64,000 bases of DNA from an uncultured Eubacteriales bacterium (GCA_905198835.1 CAJKDY010000009.1:45629-109628), one strand, 5' to 3'; positions 8,552-16,596 are shown, numbered from the stretch's first letter. Numbers and translations: made by a program. The notes: generated by a model not told the origin, from the letters alone.

Positions 8552-10408
8552 CTAATCCAGCTGGAACTGTCCCGTATAGAGCTGATAGTACCGCCCCTTT
8601 TGGGCCAAGAGGTCCTCATGGTCGCCCTTTTCCTCCACCATGCCCTGCTCCAGCACCACGATGCAGTTGGAGTTGCGGACGGTGGACAGGCGGTGGGCAA
8701 TGACGAAGACGGTGCGGTTTTCCATCAGCGCGTCCATGCCTGCCTCGATGTGCTTTTCCGTCCGGGTGTCGATGCTGGAGGTCGCCTCGTCCAGGATCAT
8801 CACCGGCGGGTCCGCCACCGCCGCCCGGGCGATGGCCAGCAGCTGGCGCTGACCCTGGGAGAGGTTGGCGCCGTCGCCGGTGACCATGGTCTGGTAGCCC
8901 TGGGGCAGCCGGCGGATAAAACTGTGGGCGTTGGCGGTCTTGGCAGCCTGGATACATTCTTCGTCCGTGGCGTCCAGCCGTCCGTAGCGGATGTTGTCCA
9001 TCACCGTGCCGGTAAAGAGGTGGGTGTCCTGGAGCACCATGCCCAGGGAGGCGCGCAGGTCGTCCTTGGCGATGTCCTTGACATCGATGCCGTCATAGGT
9101 GATCCTACCCGACTCGATCTCATAAAAGCGGTTGATGAGGTTTGTAATCGTGGTCTTGCCTGCGCCGGTGGAGCCCACAAAGGCGATCTTCTGGCCGGGG
9201 GTGGCATAGAGGGAGATGTGCTTTAAAATGGGCTTGCCGGGCACATAGGAGAAGTTCACGTCCTCAAAGCGGACATCGCCCTTCAAGGGCACCAGCTCCG
9301 CCGCGCCGCCCGGCTGGGGTACGCTCCAGCACCAGGCGCGCTTTTCGCCCTCTACCCGGACAAGACGGACCTTTCCCTCGTCCAGTTCAGGTTGGGCGTC
9401 CATCACGGCGAAAATGCGCTCGGCGCCGGCCAGGGCGGAGAGAATGGCGGTCATCTGCTGGGAGACCTGGTTGATGGGTTGGCCCACCTGCTTGGAGTAG
9501 TTGAGGTAGACCACCAAGCCGCCCAGGTCAAAGCCCTGGGTCACGGAGAGCAGTCCGCCCACGCAGGCGGTCAGGGCGTAGGAGATGTTCATTAGGTTGT
9601 GGTTCACCGGGCCGATAATGCCGGAGAAGAAGCCCGCTTTTCGCGCCGATTCCCGGTACTGCTCGTTGAGGACCTTAAAGTCGGCGGTGGCGGCGGCTTC
9701 ATGGGTAAAGGCCTTGACCACCCGCAGGCCCTCGATGGTCTCCTGAATATTGCCGTTAAGCGCGCCCAGGGCGGTCTGCTGCCGGACATAGTAGTCCCGG
9801 CTCCGCTTGCTGATGGCCTTGAAAAGCAGCATGGTCAGCGCCAGCACCACCAGCGTCACCAAAAAGAGCCGCCAGTTGATCGCCAGCATCAGCGCCACCA
9901 GGCCCACGAACATGAAGGCGCTGGAGATCATGGACACCAGGCTCTGCTCCAGGGCCATCTGCACGTTGTCGGCGTCGTTGGTAAAGCGGCTCATCAGCTC
10001 GCCGTGGGGATGCTGGTCAAAGTAGCTCAAGGGCAGGTCCTGCAGGGCGTCAAAGAGCTCCCGGCGCAGGCGGTTGGTGCCCTTCTGGGCCAGGCGCACC
10101 ATGGCGGCGGACTGGATATAGCTGGCCACTGCCCCCAGCACATAGACACCGACCAGCCGCAAAACGGCAAGGCCCAGGGCGGCTACGTCGCCAAATTTAG
10201 GCCCGGAGGCGTCCAGGAAGTCGTTGATGATGCCCCGGAGCATATAGCTCCCGCCCAGGTTGGCCCCTACCGAGGCCACCAGGCAGCCCACCACCAGCAG
10301 CAGTACCAGCGGCGAGCGGGTGAGGTAGCCCAGCAGGCGGAGGATGGTCCGGCCCACGTTCTTGGGCTTCTGATAGCCCCCTCTGGGGGCGCCGTGCGGT
10401 CCGGGCAT
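8552..10408 (-). CDS. ABC exporter half-transporter, canonical ATPase subunit of a heterodimer
   Basis: 618-residue fused membrane/ATPase exporter: six predicted membrane segments in residues ~30-340, then an ATPase domain with Walker A GSTGAGKTT, Walker B VMILDEATSS with the catalytic Glu, and H-loop IAHRLS. The signature is LSQGQ instead of LSGGQ, a change typical of one partner in asymmetric exporters such as TM287/288 and BmrCD. An insertion of about 30 residues (near VRVEGEKRAWCWS) precedes the ATPase domain. Its ATG overlaps the TAA of the 576-residue partner by one base (TAATG), so the two are translationally coupled. Likely substrate is a drug, lipid or peptide; not determinable here. 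Confidence 0.92.
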   Translation of the reverse strand: MPGPHGAPRGGYQKPKNVGRTILRLLGYLTRSPLVLLLVVGCLVASVGANLGGSYMLRGIINDFLDASGPKFGDVAALGLAVLRLVGVYVLGAVASYIQSAAMVRLAQKGTNRLRRELFDALQDLPLSYFDQHPHGELMSRFTNDADNVQMALEQSLVSMISSAFMFVGLVALMLAINWRLFLVTLVVLALTMLLFKAISKRSRDYYVRQQTALGALNGNIQETIEGLRVVKAFTHEAAATADFKVLNEQYRESARKAGFFSGIIGPVNHNLMNISYALTACVGGLLSVTQGFDLGGLVVYLNYSKQVGQPINQVSQQMTAILSALAGAERIFAVMDAQPELDEGKVRLVRVEGEKRAWCWSVPQPGGAAELVPLKGDVRFEDVNFSYVPGKPILKHISLYATPGQKIAFVGSTGAGKTTITNLINRFYEIESGRITYDGIDVKDIAKDDLRASLGMVLQDTHLFTGTVMDNIRYGRLDATDEECIQAAKTANAHSFIRRLPQGYQTMVTGDGANLSQGQRQLLAIARAAVADPPVMILDEATSSIDTRTEKHIEAGMDALMENRTVFVIAHRLSTVRNSNCIVVLEQGMVEEKGDHEDLLAQKGRYYQLYTGQFQLD

Positions 10409-12138
10409 TATTCGCTCACCCCTTCCTGCTGAGACTGGTAGATCTCCTGATAGATGGCGTTATCGGCCAGGAGCTGGTCGTGGGTGCCCTCGCCGGCGAT
10501 GTGGTCGTCCTCCAGAATGACGATCTTGTCGGCGTAGCGCACCGAGGAGATGCGCTGGGCGATGATGAGGACGGTGGTGTCCTTAAGGTTTTCCGAGAAG
10601 GACCGGCGAATGGCGGCCTCGGTGGCCGAGTCCACGGCGGAGGTGGAGTCGTCCAATATTAGCACCGCGGGCTTTCGCAGCATGGCCCGGGCGATGCACA
10701 GCCGCTGCTTCTGACCGCCGGAGAGGTTGACGCCGCCCTGCTCCAAATGGGTGTCAAACCCCTGGGGCAGGGACATGATGAAGGAGTAGGCCTGGGCGTC
10801 CTTGGCGGCGCGGACCAGCTCCTCCTCCGTGGCGTCGGGCTTGCCCCAAAGGAGGTTTTCCCGGACCGTACCGGAGAACAGGACGTTATTTTGCAGCACC
10901 ATACCGATGCGGGAGCGAAGCTCCTCCAGCGGGTAGCGGCGCACATCTACGCCGTCCAACAGCACCTGTCCTCCAGTGACGTCGTAAAACCTGGGGATCA
11001 GGTTGACAAGGCTCGACTTGCCAACGCCGGTGCCGCCTACGATAGCCACGAACTGGCCGGGCTCCACGGTCAGGTCAATGTGGGCCAGCACGTCGTCTCC
11101 GGTGCCGGTGGCGTAACGGAAGGAGACGTCCCGGAACTCCACCTTGCCCCGGGCCTGGGGCAAGGCCGCAGAGCCGTTGGCGTCCTGGATGTCGCTCTCG
11201 GCCTCCAGCACCTCCTGGATGCGCCGGGCGCTGGCCTGGGCCCGGGAGAGCTGGAGCAGGGACATGGCCACCATCATCACGCTCATGAGGATCTGGGAAA
11301 TATAGCTGATAAAGGCCTGGAGGGAGCCCAGGTCAAACTCCAGCCCCATGACCATCTTGCCGCCAAAGTAGAGCACAGCCACCGTAGCGCCGTTCATGCA
11401 GATGGTCATAATGGGCATGATCAGCACGATGCGCAGCCCCACCCGCAAGAAGGCGTCGGTGAGCTCATCGTTGCTCTTTTGGAATTTCTGCTTCTCATGG
11501 TCCCGGCGGACAAAGGCCTTGACCACCCGAATGGCCACCAGGTTCTCCTGCAAGACCTCGTTGATGGCGTCCACCCGGCGCTGTACCAGGCCAAAGAGCT
11601 TGATGCCCACCCGCATAATGAGGGCGATGACCACCGTCATCAGCGGAATGACCACCACCAGCACCAGCGCCAGCCGGGCGTTGAGACGCACGGCGATGAC
11701 CAACGCCACCAATAGCATCACCGGGGCCCGGACCATGATGCGAAGACCCATGGTGAGCATCATGGTCATGTTGTTGACGTCGTTGGTGGTGCGAGTGATC
11801 AGGCTGGCGGAGGAGAAGCGGTCGATGTCGGCAAAGGAAAAGCCCTGGATCTTTTCAAACAGCGCCAGCCGCAGATTGGCCCCAAAGCCCTGGCTGGCGT
11901 TGATGCCCAGCTTGGCGCCCATGACGCCGCAGAACATGGAAAAGAGCGCCAGGGCCACCATCATCGCCCCCAGGCGGTAGATGGCGGCGGTGTCGCCGGC
12001 GGGGATGGCCGTGTCCACGATCTGGGCCATCAAAAGGGGCATGAGCATCTCGCAAACGACCTCCAGGACCATAAACACCGGCCCCGTAGCCGCCTGGGCG
12101 CCGTAGCCCTTCAGGTGGGTACGGATGAGCTGGATCAA
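10408..12138 (-). CDS. ABC exporter half-transporter, degenerate-site subunit of a heterodimer
   Basis: 576 residues: an N-terminal six-helix membrane domain, then an ATPase domain with Walker A GGTGVGKSS and canonical signature LSGGQKQR. Walker B is VLILDDSTSA, with Asp in place of the catalytic Glu, and the H-loop His is Gln (IAQRIS), so its own ATP site should hydrolyse poorly. Paired with the 618-residue protein, one composite site is canonical and one degenerate. The TTG start at 12138 has GGAGG 8 nt upstream; no better ATG fits the frame. It is divergent from lexA, with promoters inside a 156-bp shared region. Confidence 0.92.
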   Translation of the reverse strand: MIQLIRTHLKGYGAQAATGPVFMVLEVVCEMLMPLLMAQIVDTAIPAGDTAAIYRLGAMMVALALFSMFCGVMGAKLGINASQGFGANLRLALFEKIQGFSFADIDRFSSASLITRTTNDVNNMTMMLTMGLRIMVRAPVMLLVALVIAVRLNARLALVLVVVIPLMTVVIALIMRVGIKLFGLVQRRVDAINEVLQENLVAIRVVKAFVRRDHEKQKFQKSNDELTDAFLRVGLRIVLIMPIMTICMNGATVAVLYFGGKMVMGLEFDLGSLQAFISYISQILMSVMMVAMSLLQLSRAQASARRIQEVLEAESDIQDANGSAALPQARGKVEFRDVSFRYATGTGDDVLAHIDLTVEPGQFVAIVGGTGVGKSSLVNLIPRFYDVTGGQVLLDGVDVRRYPLEELRSRIGMVLQNNVLFSGTVRENLLWGKPDATEEELVRAAKDAQAYSFIMSLPQGFDTHLEQGGVNLSGGQKQRLCIARAMLRKPAVLILDDSTSAVDSATEAAIRRSFSENLKDTTVLIIAQRISSVRYADKIVILEDDHIAGEGTHDQLLADNAIYQEIYQSQQEGVSE

Positions 12139-12171
12139 CAGGCATTCCTCCCAGTTTTTTCATTTCCAAAA

Positions 12172-12200
12172 AGTATATTCTCCCAAAATTTTAATGTCAA
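12172..12200 (-). promoter_or_regulatory. Promoter of the ABC exporter operon
   Basis: Minus-strand consensus -35 TTGACA (12195-12200), 17 nt, -10 TATACT (12172-12177). It starts about 23 bp from the lexA operator region on the other strand. Confidence 0.75.
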
Positions 12201-12222
12201 TGAACAAATTGTAAAAAGTTTA

Positions 12223-12261
12223 GAACAATCGTTTGACATTCGAGAACAGATGTGCTACACT
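12223..12261 (+). promoter_or_regulatory. lexA promoter with LexA (SOS) operators
   Basis: -35 TTGACA (12233-12238), 17 nt, -10 TACACT (12256-12261). GAACAATCGTTT (12223-12234) matches the Gram-positive SOS box GAAC-N4-GTTC except for the last base and overlaps the -35. A weaker GAACAGATGTGC (12244-12255) fills the spacer. This layout fits LexA self-repression. Confidence 0.75.
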
Positions 12262-12294
12262 GAACTTATCATAAATCCTGGAGGTGCGCCCAAC

Positions 12295-12891
12295 ATGAAG
12301 GCTCTGACCCCCAAACAGCAGGAGATCTACGATTTTATCGTCACCTTTTCCGAGGACCACGGCTATCCGCCCTCGGTGCGGGAGATCGGCCAGGCCGTGG
12401 GATTGAAAAGTCCCTCCACCGTCCACTTCCACATGAAGGGCCTGGAAAACGCGGGGGTCCTCACCCGGGCCGCGGGCAAGACCCGGGCCATGACCCTGAA
12501 CGAGGACGAGCCCGGGGCCAAGCGGGATAAGATCCCCCTGGTGGGCAATGTGGCCGCCGGGTCGCCCATTTTGGCCGAGGAGTGCGTGGAGGAATACCTG
12601 ACCTACGACACCGAGGGCCTGGTGGGCGAGCATTTCGCCTTGAAGGTCCGGGGAGAGAGCATGCTCTACGCCGGTATTCTCCCCGGCGACCTGGTCATCG
12701 TCCATCAGCAGCAGAATTTTCGCAACGGCGACATCGTGGTCGCCCTCTTTGAGGACGAGGCCACGGTGAAGACCTACAAGATGGACAAGGGTCACCTTTG
12801 GCTCATGCCGGAAAACCCCGACTACGACCCCATCGACGGCGAGGGCTGCGCCCTCCTGGGCAAAGTCGTTGCCGTCATTCGCAGATATTGA
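12295..12891 (+). CDS. lexA: LexA SOS repressor
   Basis: 198 residues, standard length. An N-terminal winged helix (YPPSVREIGQAVGLKSPSTV) binds SOS boxes; the C-terminal S24 peptidase-like domain carries the self-cleavage site Ala88-Gly89 (VAAGSPI), the catalytic Ser122 (GESMLYAG) and Lys159 (ATVKTYK). RecA filaments would stimulate cleavage after DNA damage. ATG 12295 is chosen because GGAGG lies upstream and the family begins near this Met; the frame stays open further upstream, across the promoter, which is not coding. The gene is followed directly by a palindromic repeat and then a terminator. Confidence 0.98.
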   Translation: MKALTPKQQEIYDFIVTFSEDHGYPPSVREIGQAVGLKSPSTVHFHMKGLENAGVLTRAAGKTRAMTLNEDEPGAKRDKIPLVGNVAAGSPILAEECVEEYLTYDTEGLVGEHFALKVRGESMLYAGILPGDLVIVHQQQNFRNGDIVVALFEDEATVKTYKMDKGHLWLMPENPDYDPIDGEGCALLGKVVAVIRRY

Positions 12892-12896
12892 CTTTC

Positions 12897-12972
12897 GGGC
12901 CGCTGGGGGCGATGCGTGCCGGTGGCACGCGTCCCATCGCACGACCGGGCCGACAGGCGAGACCAGCGGCCC
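12897..12972 (+). repeat. Palindromic 76-bp repeat, copy E (after lexA)
   Basis: Bounded by perfect 10-bp inverted ends GGGCCGCTGG (12897-12906) and CCAGCGGCCC (12963-12972), five bases after the lexA stop codon. The inner hairpin GCGATG...CATCGC contains CGTGCC-GGT-GGCACG. The 56 bp at 12906-12961 match 58421-58476 (after htrA) with one difference. MITE-like, but no transposase and no clear target duplication are visible. Confidence 0.8.
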
Positions 12973-13044
12973 CTACCATCTCAACAGACCTATGCCCCGG
13001 AACACTTCTTGGACCACGTCTTTTCTCCGGCCAGTGAAAGCAGC

Positions 13045-13074
13045 AAAAAAGGACGCCTTAAGGCGTCCTTTTTT
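13045..13074. terminator. Bidirectional terminator between lexA and ferritin-like gene
   Basis: Perfect palindrome AAAAAAGGACGCCTT / AAGGCGTCCTTTTTT between convergent genes. Confidence 0.88.
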
Positions 13075-13083
13075 CTTTTGGGA

Positions 13084-13584
13084 TCACATCTCTCGCTCTA
13101 CTACCGCGCGAAGCTGGCGGGCCATGCGGGCGGTCTCCTGGGCCAGCTGGTCGTATAGCTCGGCCAGGTCCGGTTCCGTAGTCCGGGACAGGTCCTCTAA
13201 CCGGGCGTGCAGATGTCCCTCGGCCAGGTAGCGCTCCCGAAGGGCGGCTAAAAAGCCCAGCCCCTCTGGGATGGCGGGGCGGGGCCAGTAACGCACGCCT
13301 GAGCGGATAAAGTAGGCCGCGCTGAGACGCCTGGCCTGGGCGGTCTTCTGGTCCCGGAGAGCTGCCAGTTCGCCACCTGCGCGGCGGGAACGGCGGGCCA
13401 GGACCCGGTAGATCTCCGCCCCCGCCAGGCACTCCGCCACCAGCTCCTGCAGCGCCGCGTCCACCGGGCCGATCGGGGCGGGGGCGGCGGCGGGCGCCAG
13501 CTCCACCAGCCCCGTCCTCTGCGGGTCTACCCGGTCCCACACCTGGGCAAAGGCCTCCCTGTCCAGCATTGCCAGTTCATCCAT
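13084..13584 (-). CDS. Small ferritin-like helical protein (tentative)
   Basis: 166 residues from ATG 13584 (MDELAMLDREAF). After a Pro/Ala-rich linker, the C-terminal ~120 residues are helical with regularly spaced Glu and His (LVAECLAGAEIYRVLARRS, RYLAEGHLHARLEDL, ELYDQLAQETARMARQL). This resembles short ferritin-like proteins of Oscillospiraceae, but the spacing of metal ligands is incomplete and no metal is assured. An upstream in-frame ATG (13659) would add 25 residues lacking conservation; the spacing of AAGGGGG favours 13584. Its start overlaps the stop codon of the small frame at 13577-13663, whose ribosome site and first codons it duplicates. Confidence 0.6.
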   Translation of the reverse strand: MDELAMLDREAFAQVWDRVDPQRTGLVELAPAAAPAPIGPVDAALQELVAECLAGAEIYRVLARRSRRAGGELAALRDQKTAQARRLSAAYFIRSGVRYWPRPAIPEGLGFLAALRERYLAEGHLHARLEDLSRTTEPDLAELYDQLAQETARMARQLRAVVEREM

Positions 13585-13679
13585 AGAAAAACGCCCCCTT
13601 GGCGTCCGCCCGGCTCCGCGCCTGGGCAAAGGTCCACTGATCCAGCACGGTAAGTCCATCCATATAAAAGCGCCTCCTT
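13543..13679 (-). repeat. Tandem duplication of ribosome site plus first ~14 codons
   Basis: Two units offset by 79 bp: 13679-13622 and 13600-13543. Each reads AAGG.GGCG.TTTT.TATGG followed by related codons and ending CCTTTGCCCAGG. The first unit starts the 28-residue frame, the second the 166-residue protein. Confidence 0.65.
13577..13663 (-). CDS. 28-residue small open reading frame ahead of the ferritin-like gene
   Basis: Encodes MDGLTVLDQWTFAQARSRAD and eight further residues. A strong AAGGAGG lies 9 nt before its ATG, better than the site of the downstream gene. Its TGA lies within the downstream ATGGATGA start, giving coupled translation. The N terminus resembles that of the next protein (MDELAMLDREAFAQ), so it may be a duplicated start region now acting as a leader peptide. 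Confidence 0.5.
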   Translation of the reverse strand: MDGLTVLDQWTFAQARSRADAKGAFFYG

Positions 13680-13735
13680 GGCTGTGGTCTTAGTCCAACC
13701 TATGCCAAGGGGGCGTATTCGGTGTCAAAAGAGGC

Positions 13736-14629
13736 TTATTTGTGCCAGCAGCAAAGCTCCAGGGCTTTGGGAATGTTCTCGATATCCACCTGGCTGTGGC
13801 TGCCGCCGCACTCGCCGTCCAGGGTCCACTCCGCCGTTTGGTCAAAAATGAACCGGGCCCTGGAGGTGCGAAGGCCGATGACCGGGCCGTCGGCGGTGGT
13901 CTTTTGGGACATGAGGGCGGCCAAAATGGCCTGGAACTCGGCGGGATTCTTGGGCTTGCGGACCAAGAGCAACTCAAATTGGCCGTCGTCCAGCGCCACC
14001 TCCGGCACCGGCAGGTTCCGAAAGCCGCCCACAGAGCGGGTGTTGCCCACCATGCCAAAGATAAACTCGCCCTCCGTGCGGCCCTGGTCGTGCTCCACCG
14101 TCACGTTCCAGCTGCGGATATTGCCCAGCCGACCCACACCCTCAAAAATATACGCCATGTGGCCAAACATATTTTTAAACTTCTGGGGCGTGGCGTAGCT
14201 CACGTCGGCAAAGAGGCCGAAGGCGGCCACGTATACAAAGGGCTGGCCGTTGAAGCGGCCCATGTCGCAGCGCATGGTCTCATGGCCGGTGGCCACATCG
14301 GCGGCTCGGCGCATATTCTTGGGCAGGTTGAGGTTACGGGAGACGTCGTTGGTGGAGCCGGCGGGGATGTAACCCAGCACCGGGGGATCGTCCAGCTCCA
14401 TCAGCCCCTCGATGACCTCATGGAGGGTGCCGTCCCCACCGCAGCAGACCACCCGGCGGTAGTGCCTGCCAATCCCCCGGATCAGCCGGGTGGCGTCGCC
14501 GGGGCCCTGGGTGGGGTAGATCGCGGGCAGATAGCCCCGGAGCGCGAAGGCGTCGATGATGTCGGGCAGCTTTTTGCGCACCTTGCCCTGTCCGGCGCAG
14601 GGATTGTAGATAAAGAGCATTCGCTTCAT
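13736..14629 (-). CDS. Diacylglycerol kinase-family lipid kinase
   Basis: 297 residues of the DagK/YegS/sphingosine-kinase-like family, which phosphorylates membrane lipids such as diacylglycerol with ATP. The nucleotide-binding core has IYNPCAGQGKVRK at the N terminus, the glycine-rich VVCCGGDGTLHEV and GYIPAGSTNDVSRNL. Family length is normal. A similar but distinct paralog lies at 49526-50473, and which one is the true DgkB cannot be settled from sequence alone. It is monocistronic on the minus strand with its own promoter. Confidence 0.9.
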   Translation of the reverse strand: MKRMLFIYNPCAGQGKVRKKLPDIIDAFALRGYLPAIYPTQGPGDATRLIRGIGRHYRRVVCCGGDGTLHEVIEGLMELDDPPVLGYIPAGSTNDVSRNLNLPKNMRRAADVATGHETMRCDMGRFNGQPFVYVAAFGLFADVSYATPQKFKNMFGHMAYIFEGVGRLGNIRSWNVTVEHDQGRTEGEFIFGMVGNTRSVGGFRNLPVPEVALDDGQFELLLVRKPKNPAEFQAILAALMSQKTTADGPVIGLRTSRARFIFDQTAEWTLDGECGGSHSQVDIENIPKALELCCWHK

Positions 14630-14674
14630 ATGGAAGCCTCCCCAGCGGAGCGCGTGAGATTTTACAGCAAGGTC

Positions 14675-14703
14675 ATTATACCCACCTGTGTCAAAATTTG
14701 CAA
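14675..14703 (-). promoter_or_regulatory. Promoter of the lipid kinase gene
   Basis: Minus-strand -35 TTGCAA (14698-14703), 17 nt, -10 TATAAT (14675-14680). Confidence 0.65.
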
Positions 14704-14725
14704 GGGGCCGTGATCTTCGCGATCT

Positions 14726-15478
14726 TCAGGCGTTTAGATAGCCGCCGTCGGCCACCAGCAGATGGCCGGTGACAAAGTCGGAGGCGGGGGAGGCCAGAAA
14801 GACCACCGGGCCCATCAGGTCCTGGGGCTTGCCCCAGCGGCCCAGGGGGATGCGCGCGGTAATGGCGGCCACGGCGGCGTCGCTTTGGCGCAGCTTGGCG
14901 GTGTTGTCGGTGACCATATAACCCGGGGCGATGGCGTTGACCTGGATGTTATACTTGCCCCACTCGTTGGCCCAGGCTCGGGTGAGGCCGTGGAGGGCGT
15001 GCTTACTGGCCACATAGGCCGCGTCGCCCCCACCGCCGCAGAGAGACTGGATGGAGCAGACGTTGACGATCTTGCCGGCGCCCAGGGCGATCATCTGCCG
15101 GGCAATGTCCCGGGTGAGCAAAAACACCGCGCGTAAATTGACCTCCATCACCGTGTCAAAGTCCTCCATGGTGTGGTCCTCAGCGGCGGAGAGCTTAATG
15201 ATACCGGCGTTATTCACCAGAATATCCACTCTGCCAAAGGCGGCGATGGCCTCTTGGGCCACATCGGCGGCGGTGTCGCTGCGGGAGAGGTCAGCTTGGA
15301 GCTCATAAGCCCGGCGGCCCAGAGCCTCCACCATTCCCTTCGTCTCGCCCATGCCGTGAAGGCCCACGCCCACGATATCCGCCCCCGCCTGGGCCAAAGC
15401 CAGGGCCATGGCCTGACCAAGGCCTCGGCTCACGCCGGTGACCAATGCCACCTTGCCGGTCAGATCAAAATCAGGCAT
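14726..15478 (-). CDS. kduD: KduD-like short-chain dehydrogenase (2-deoxy-D-gluconate 3-dehydrogenase type)
   Basis: 250-residue SDR. The NAD-binding motif is TGVSRGLGQ, the catalytic triad includes Ser in VCSIQSL and Tyr/Lys in YVASK, and the stretch AIAPGYMVTDNTAKLR with RWGKPQDLMGPVVFLAS closely follows KduD enzymes. KduD reduces 2,5-diketo-3-deoxygluconate in hexuronate/pectin breakdown, which would suit the pectin-active surface enzymes at 18-27 kb. Other gluconate dehydrogenases share these motifs, so the substrate is a strong guess. Its ATG overlaps the end of the cupin gene by 8 nt, so both are in one operon. Confidence 0.8.
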   Translation of the reverse strand: MPDFDLTGKVALVTGVSRGLGQAMALALAQAGADIVGVGLHGMGETKGMVEALGRRAYELQADLSRSDTAADVAQEAIAAFGRVDILVNNAGIIKLSAAEDHTMEDFDTVMEVNLRAVFLLTRDIARQMIALGAGKIVNVCSIQSLCGGGGDAAYVASKHALHGLTRAWANEWGKYNIQVNAIAPGYMVTDNTAKLRQSDAAVAAITARIPLGRWGKPQDLMGPVVFLASPASDFVTGHLLVADGGYLNA

Positions 15479-15893
15479 CGCCCTCTACCTCCTCTACGCT
15501 GGGATGGGGCAGGTAGCACTCGGCGTCCTGAAAGGCCGGGGCCACCACGCAGCTCACCAGCGCGAAATCACCCTTTACCACCCGGGTGGTCTGCCAGACG
15601 TTTTCGGGCGCCACGCCCACCAGGCTGTCCGGGCCGATGGTCTGCTTGGTACGCACCCCGCCGGGCCAGTCGCCCGTGCCGCCCAGGGTCATCTCCAGGA
15701 TCCCTCCGGCGTGCCAGGTCCAGATCTCGTTGCTTTTGAGCTGGTGCCAGCGGGAGCGCTCCCCCTTCTTGAGCAGATAGTAGATACAACTCACCGTCTT
15801 GTCGTCTGCCGCGCGCCAGCAGGGGGCGAACCAGCCGCCCTCATCGCTCAGGGGCTGCATCCCTAAGGTCTTGATATACTCCTGCGCTGTCAT
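15471..15893 (-). CDS. DUF985-family cupin protein
   Basis: 140 residues, single beta-barrel cupin of the DUF985 / YML079w-like family: GWFAPCWR near the start, YYLLKKGERSRWHQLKSNEI (the cupin histidine region) and WHAGGILEMTLGG, then GVAPENVWQTTRV. Members are often found with sugar or uronate genes, but no reaction is established. ATG 15893 has GGAAAGGAG upstream. It overlaps the FNT channel gene by four bases (ATGA) and kduD by eight, so the three genes form one coupled unit. An involvement in uronate handling is inference from context. Confidence 0.8.
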   Translation of the reverse strand: MTAQEYIKTLGMQPLSDEGGWFAPCWRAADDKTVSCIYYLLKKGERSRWHQLKSNEIWTWHAGGILEMTLGGTGDWPGGVRTKQTIGPDSLVGVAPENVWQTTRVVKGDFALVSCVVAPAFQDAECYLPHPSVEEVEGDA

Positions 15894-16525
15894 CGGCCTT
15901 GCTCCTTTCCGTTTTGAACGCGCCGCAGGACCGGGAACAGCACACCGCCCAAGGCGTTGCCCACGGTCATCACCAGCAGGTACAAAAAGGCCTTGCCACT
16001 CCACGCCCCGGCGATGGAGAAATAGTACATGTTGGCCACGCAGTGCTCAAAGCCGCAGAGGATGAACACCGCCACGCCCAAAAACAGCGCGATGTACCGC
16101 CCCAGGTCATGGGGCGCTCTGTTAAAACCCTCCACGGCGATGTAGATCATGATATTGCAGAAGACGGCCAGGATAAAAACGCTCAAGGGGCCGTCGTCCA
16201 GCTTGGTCTGGCAAAGGCCCAGGGCCTTTGCCGCCAAAGCGGGGCCCACCCGGGTCAGGGCAAGGGCCTGGGCCGCCAAAAAGGTCCCCGCCAGGTTGCC
16301 CAGCCAAATGAGGATCAGATCGGCGGCGTAGCGGCCGTCGTTTTCAAATACGTAGCACACCTTGCCGGTGAAAAGGTGGAGCTTGAACAGGCAGATGACA
16401 AAAAGCCCCACCGTAAAGAAAAGCGCCCCGGCCAGCTTGCTCTCCAGCGACAAAAAGGCCGTGCCCCCCAGGGCGATGCACAGCCCTGCCAGCACGCCCG
16501 ACAGAAATACGCGAAGACGCTCCAC
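15890..16525 (-). CDS. Formate/nitrite transporter (FNT) family channel
   Basis: About 211 residues with six predicted membrane helices, as in FocA/NirC/HSC pentameric channels for formate, nitrite, hydrosulfide or lactate. Family features: KLHLFTGKVCYVF (first half repeat, LFTG), and FCNIMIYIAVEGF and CGFEHCVANMYYF (the H-containing region lining the pore). GTG 16525 is preferred because AAGGAG sits 10 nt upstream; a GTG at 16534 is too close to that site. It is first gene of an operon with a cupin and kduD. Substrate unknown; formate or a related acid is plausible for a fermenter. Confidence 0.85.
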   Translation of the reverse strand: MERLRVFLSGVLAGLCIALGGTAFLSLESKLAGALFFTVGLFVICLFKLHLFTGKVCYVFENDGRYAADLILIWLGNLAGTFLAAQALALTRVGPALAAKALGLCQTKLDDGPLSVFILAVFCNIMIYIAVEGFNRAPHDLGRYIALFLGVAVFILCGFEHCVANMYYFSIAGAWSGKAFLYLLVMTVGNALGGVLFPVLRRVQNGKEQGR

Positions 16526-16555
16526 AGGCTCCACGCTCCTTTCTCTATGGGTATC

Positions 16556-16584
16556 AGTATACCAACTGCCAGGCAAGATTGCAA
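16556..16584 (-). promoter_or_regulatory. Promoter of the FNT-cupin-kduD operon
   Basis: Minus-strand -35 TTGCAA (16579-16584), 17 nt, -10 TATACT (16556-16561). Confidence 0.65.
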
Positions 16585-16596
16585 GAGCGAAAGGCC

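Noticed and set aside
8374..8703. Open frames in both strands across the 8353-8551 repeat
   Set aside because: They run through the repeat and into the ABC gene, have no ribosome site, and their products are Arg/Pro/Ala-rich. The repeat differs between copies by insertions that break any frame.
12115..12294. A longer LexA with ~60 extra N-terminal residues
   Set aside because: The extension would translate across the -35/-10 boxes and SOS operators, lacks a ribosome site and would exceed the LexA family length; ATG 12295 fits all of these.
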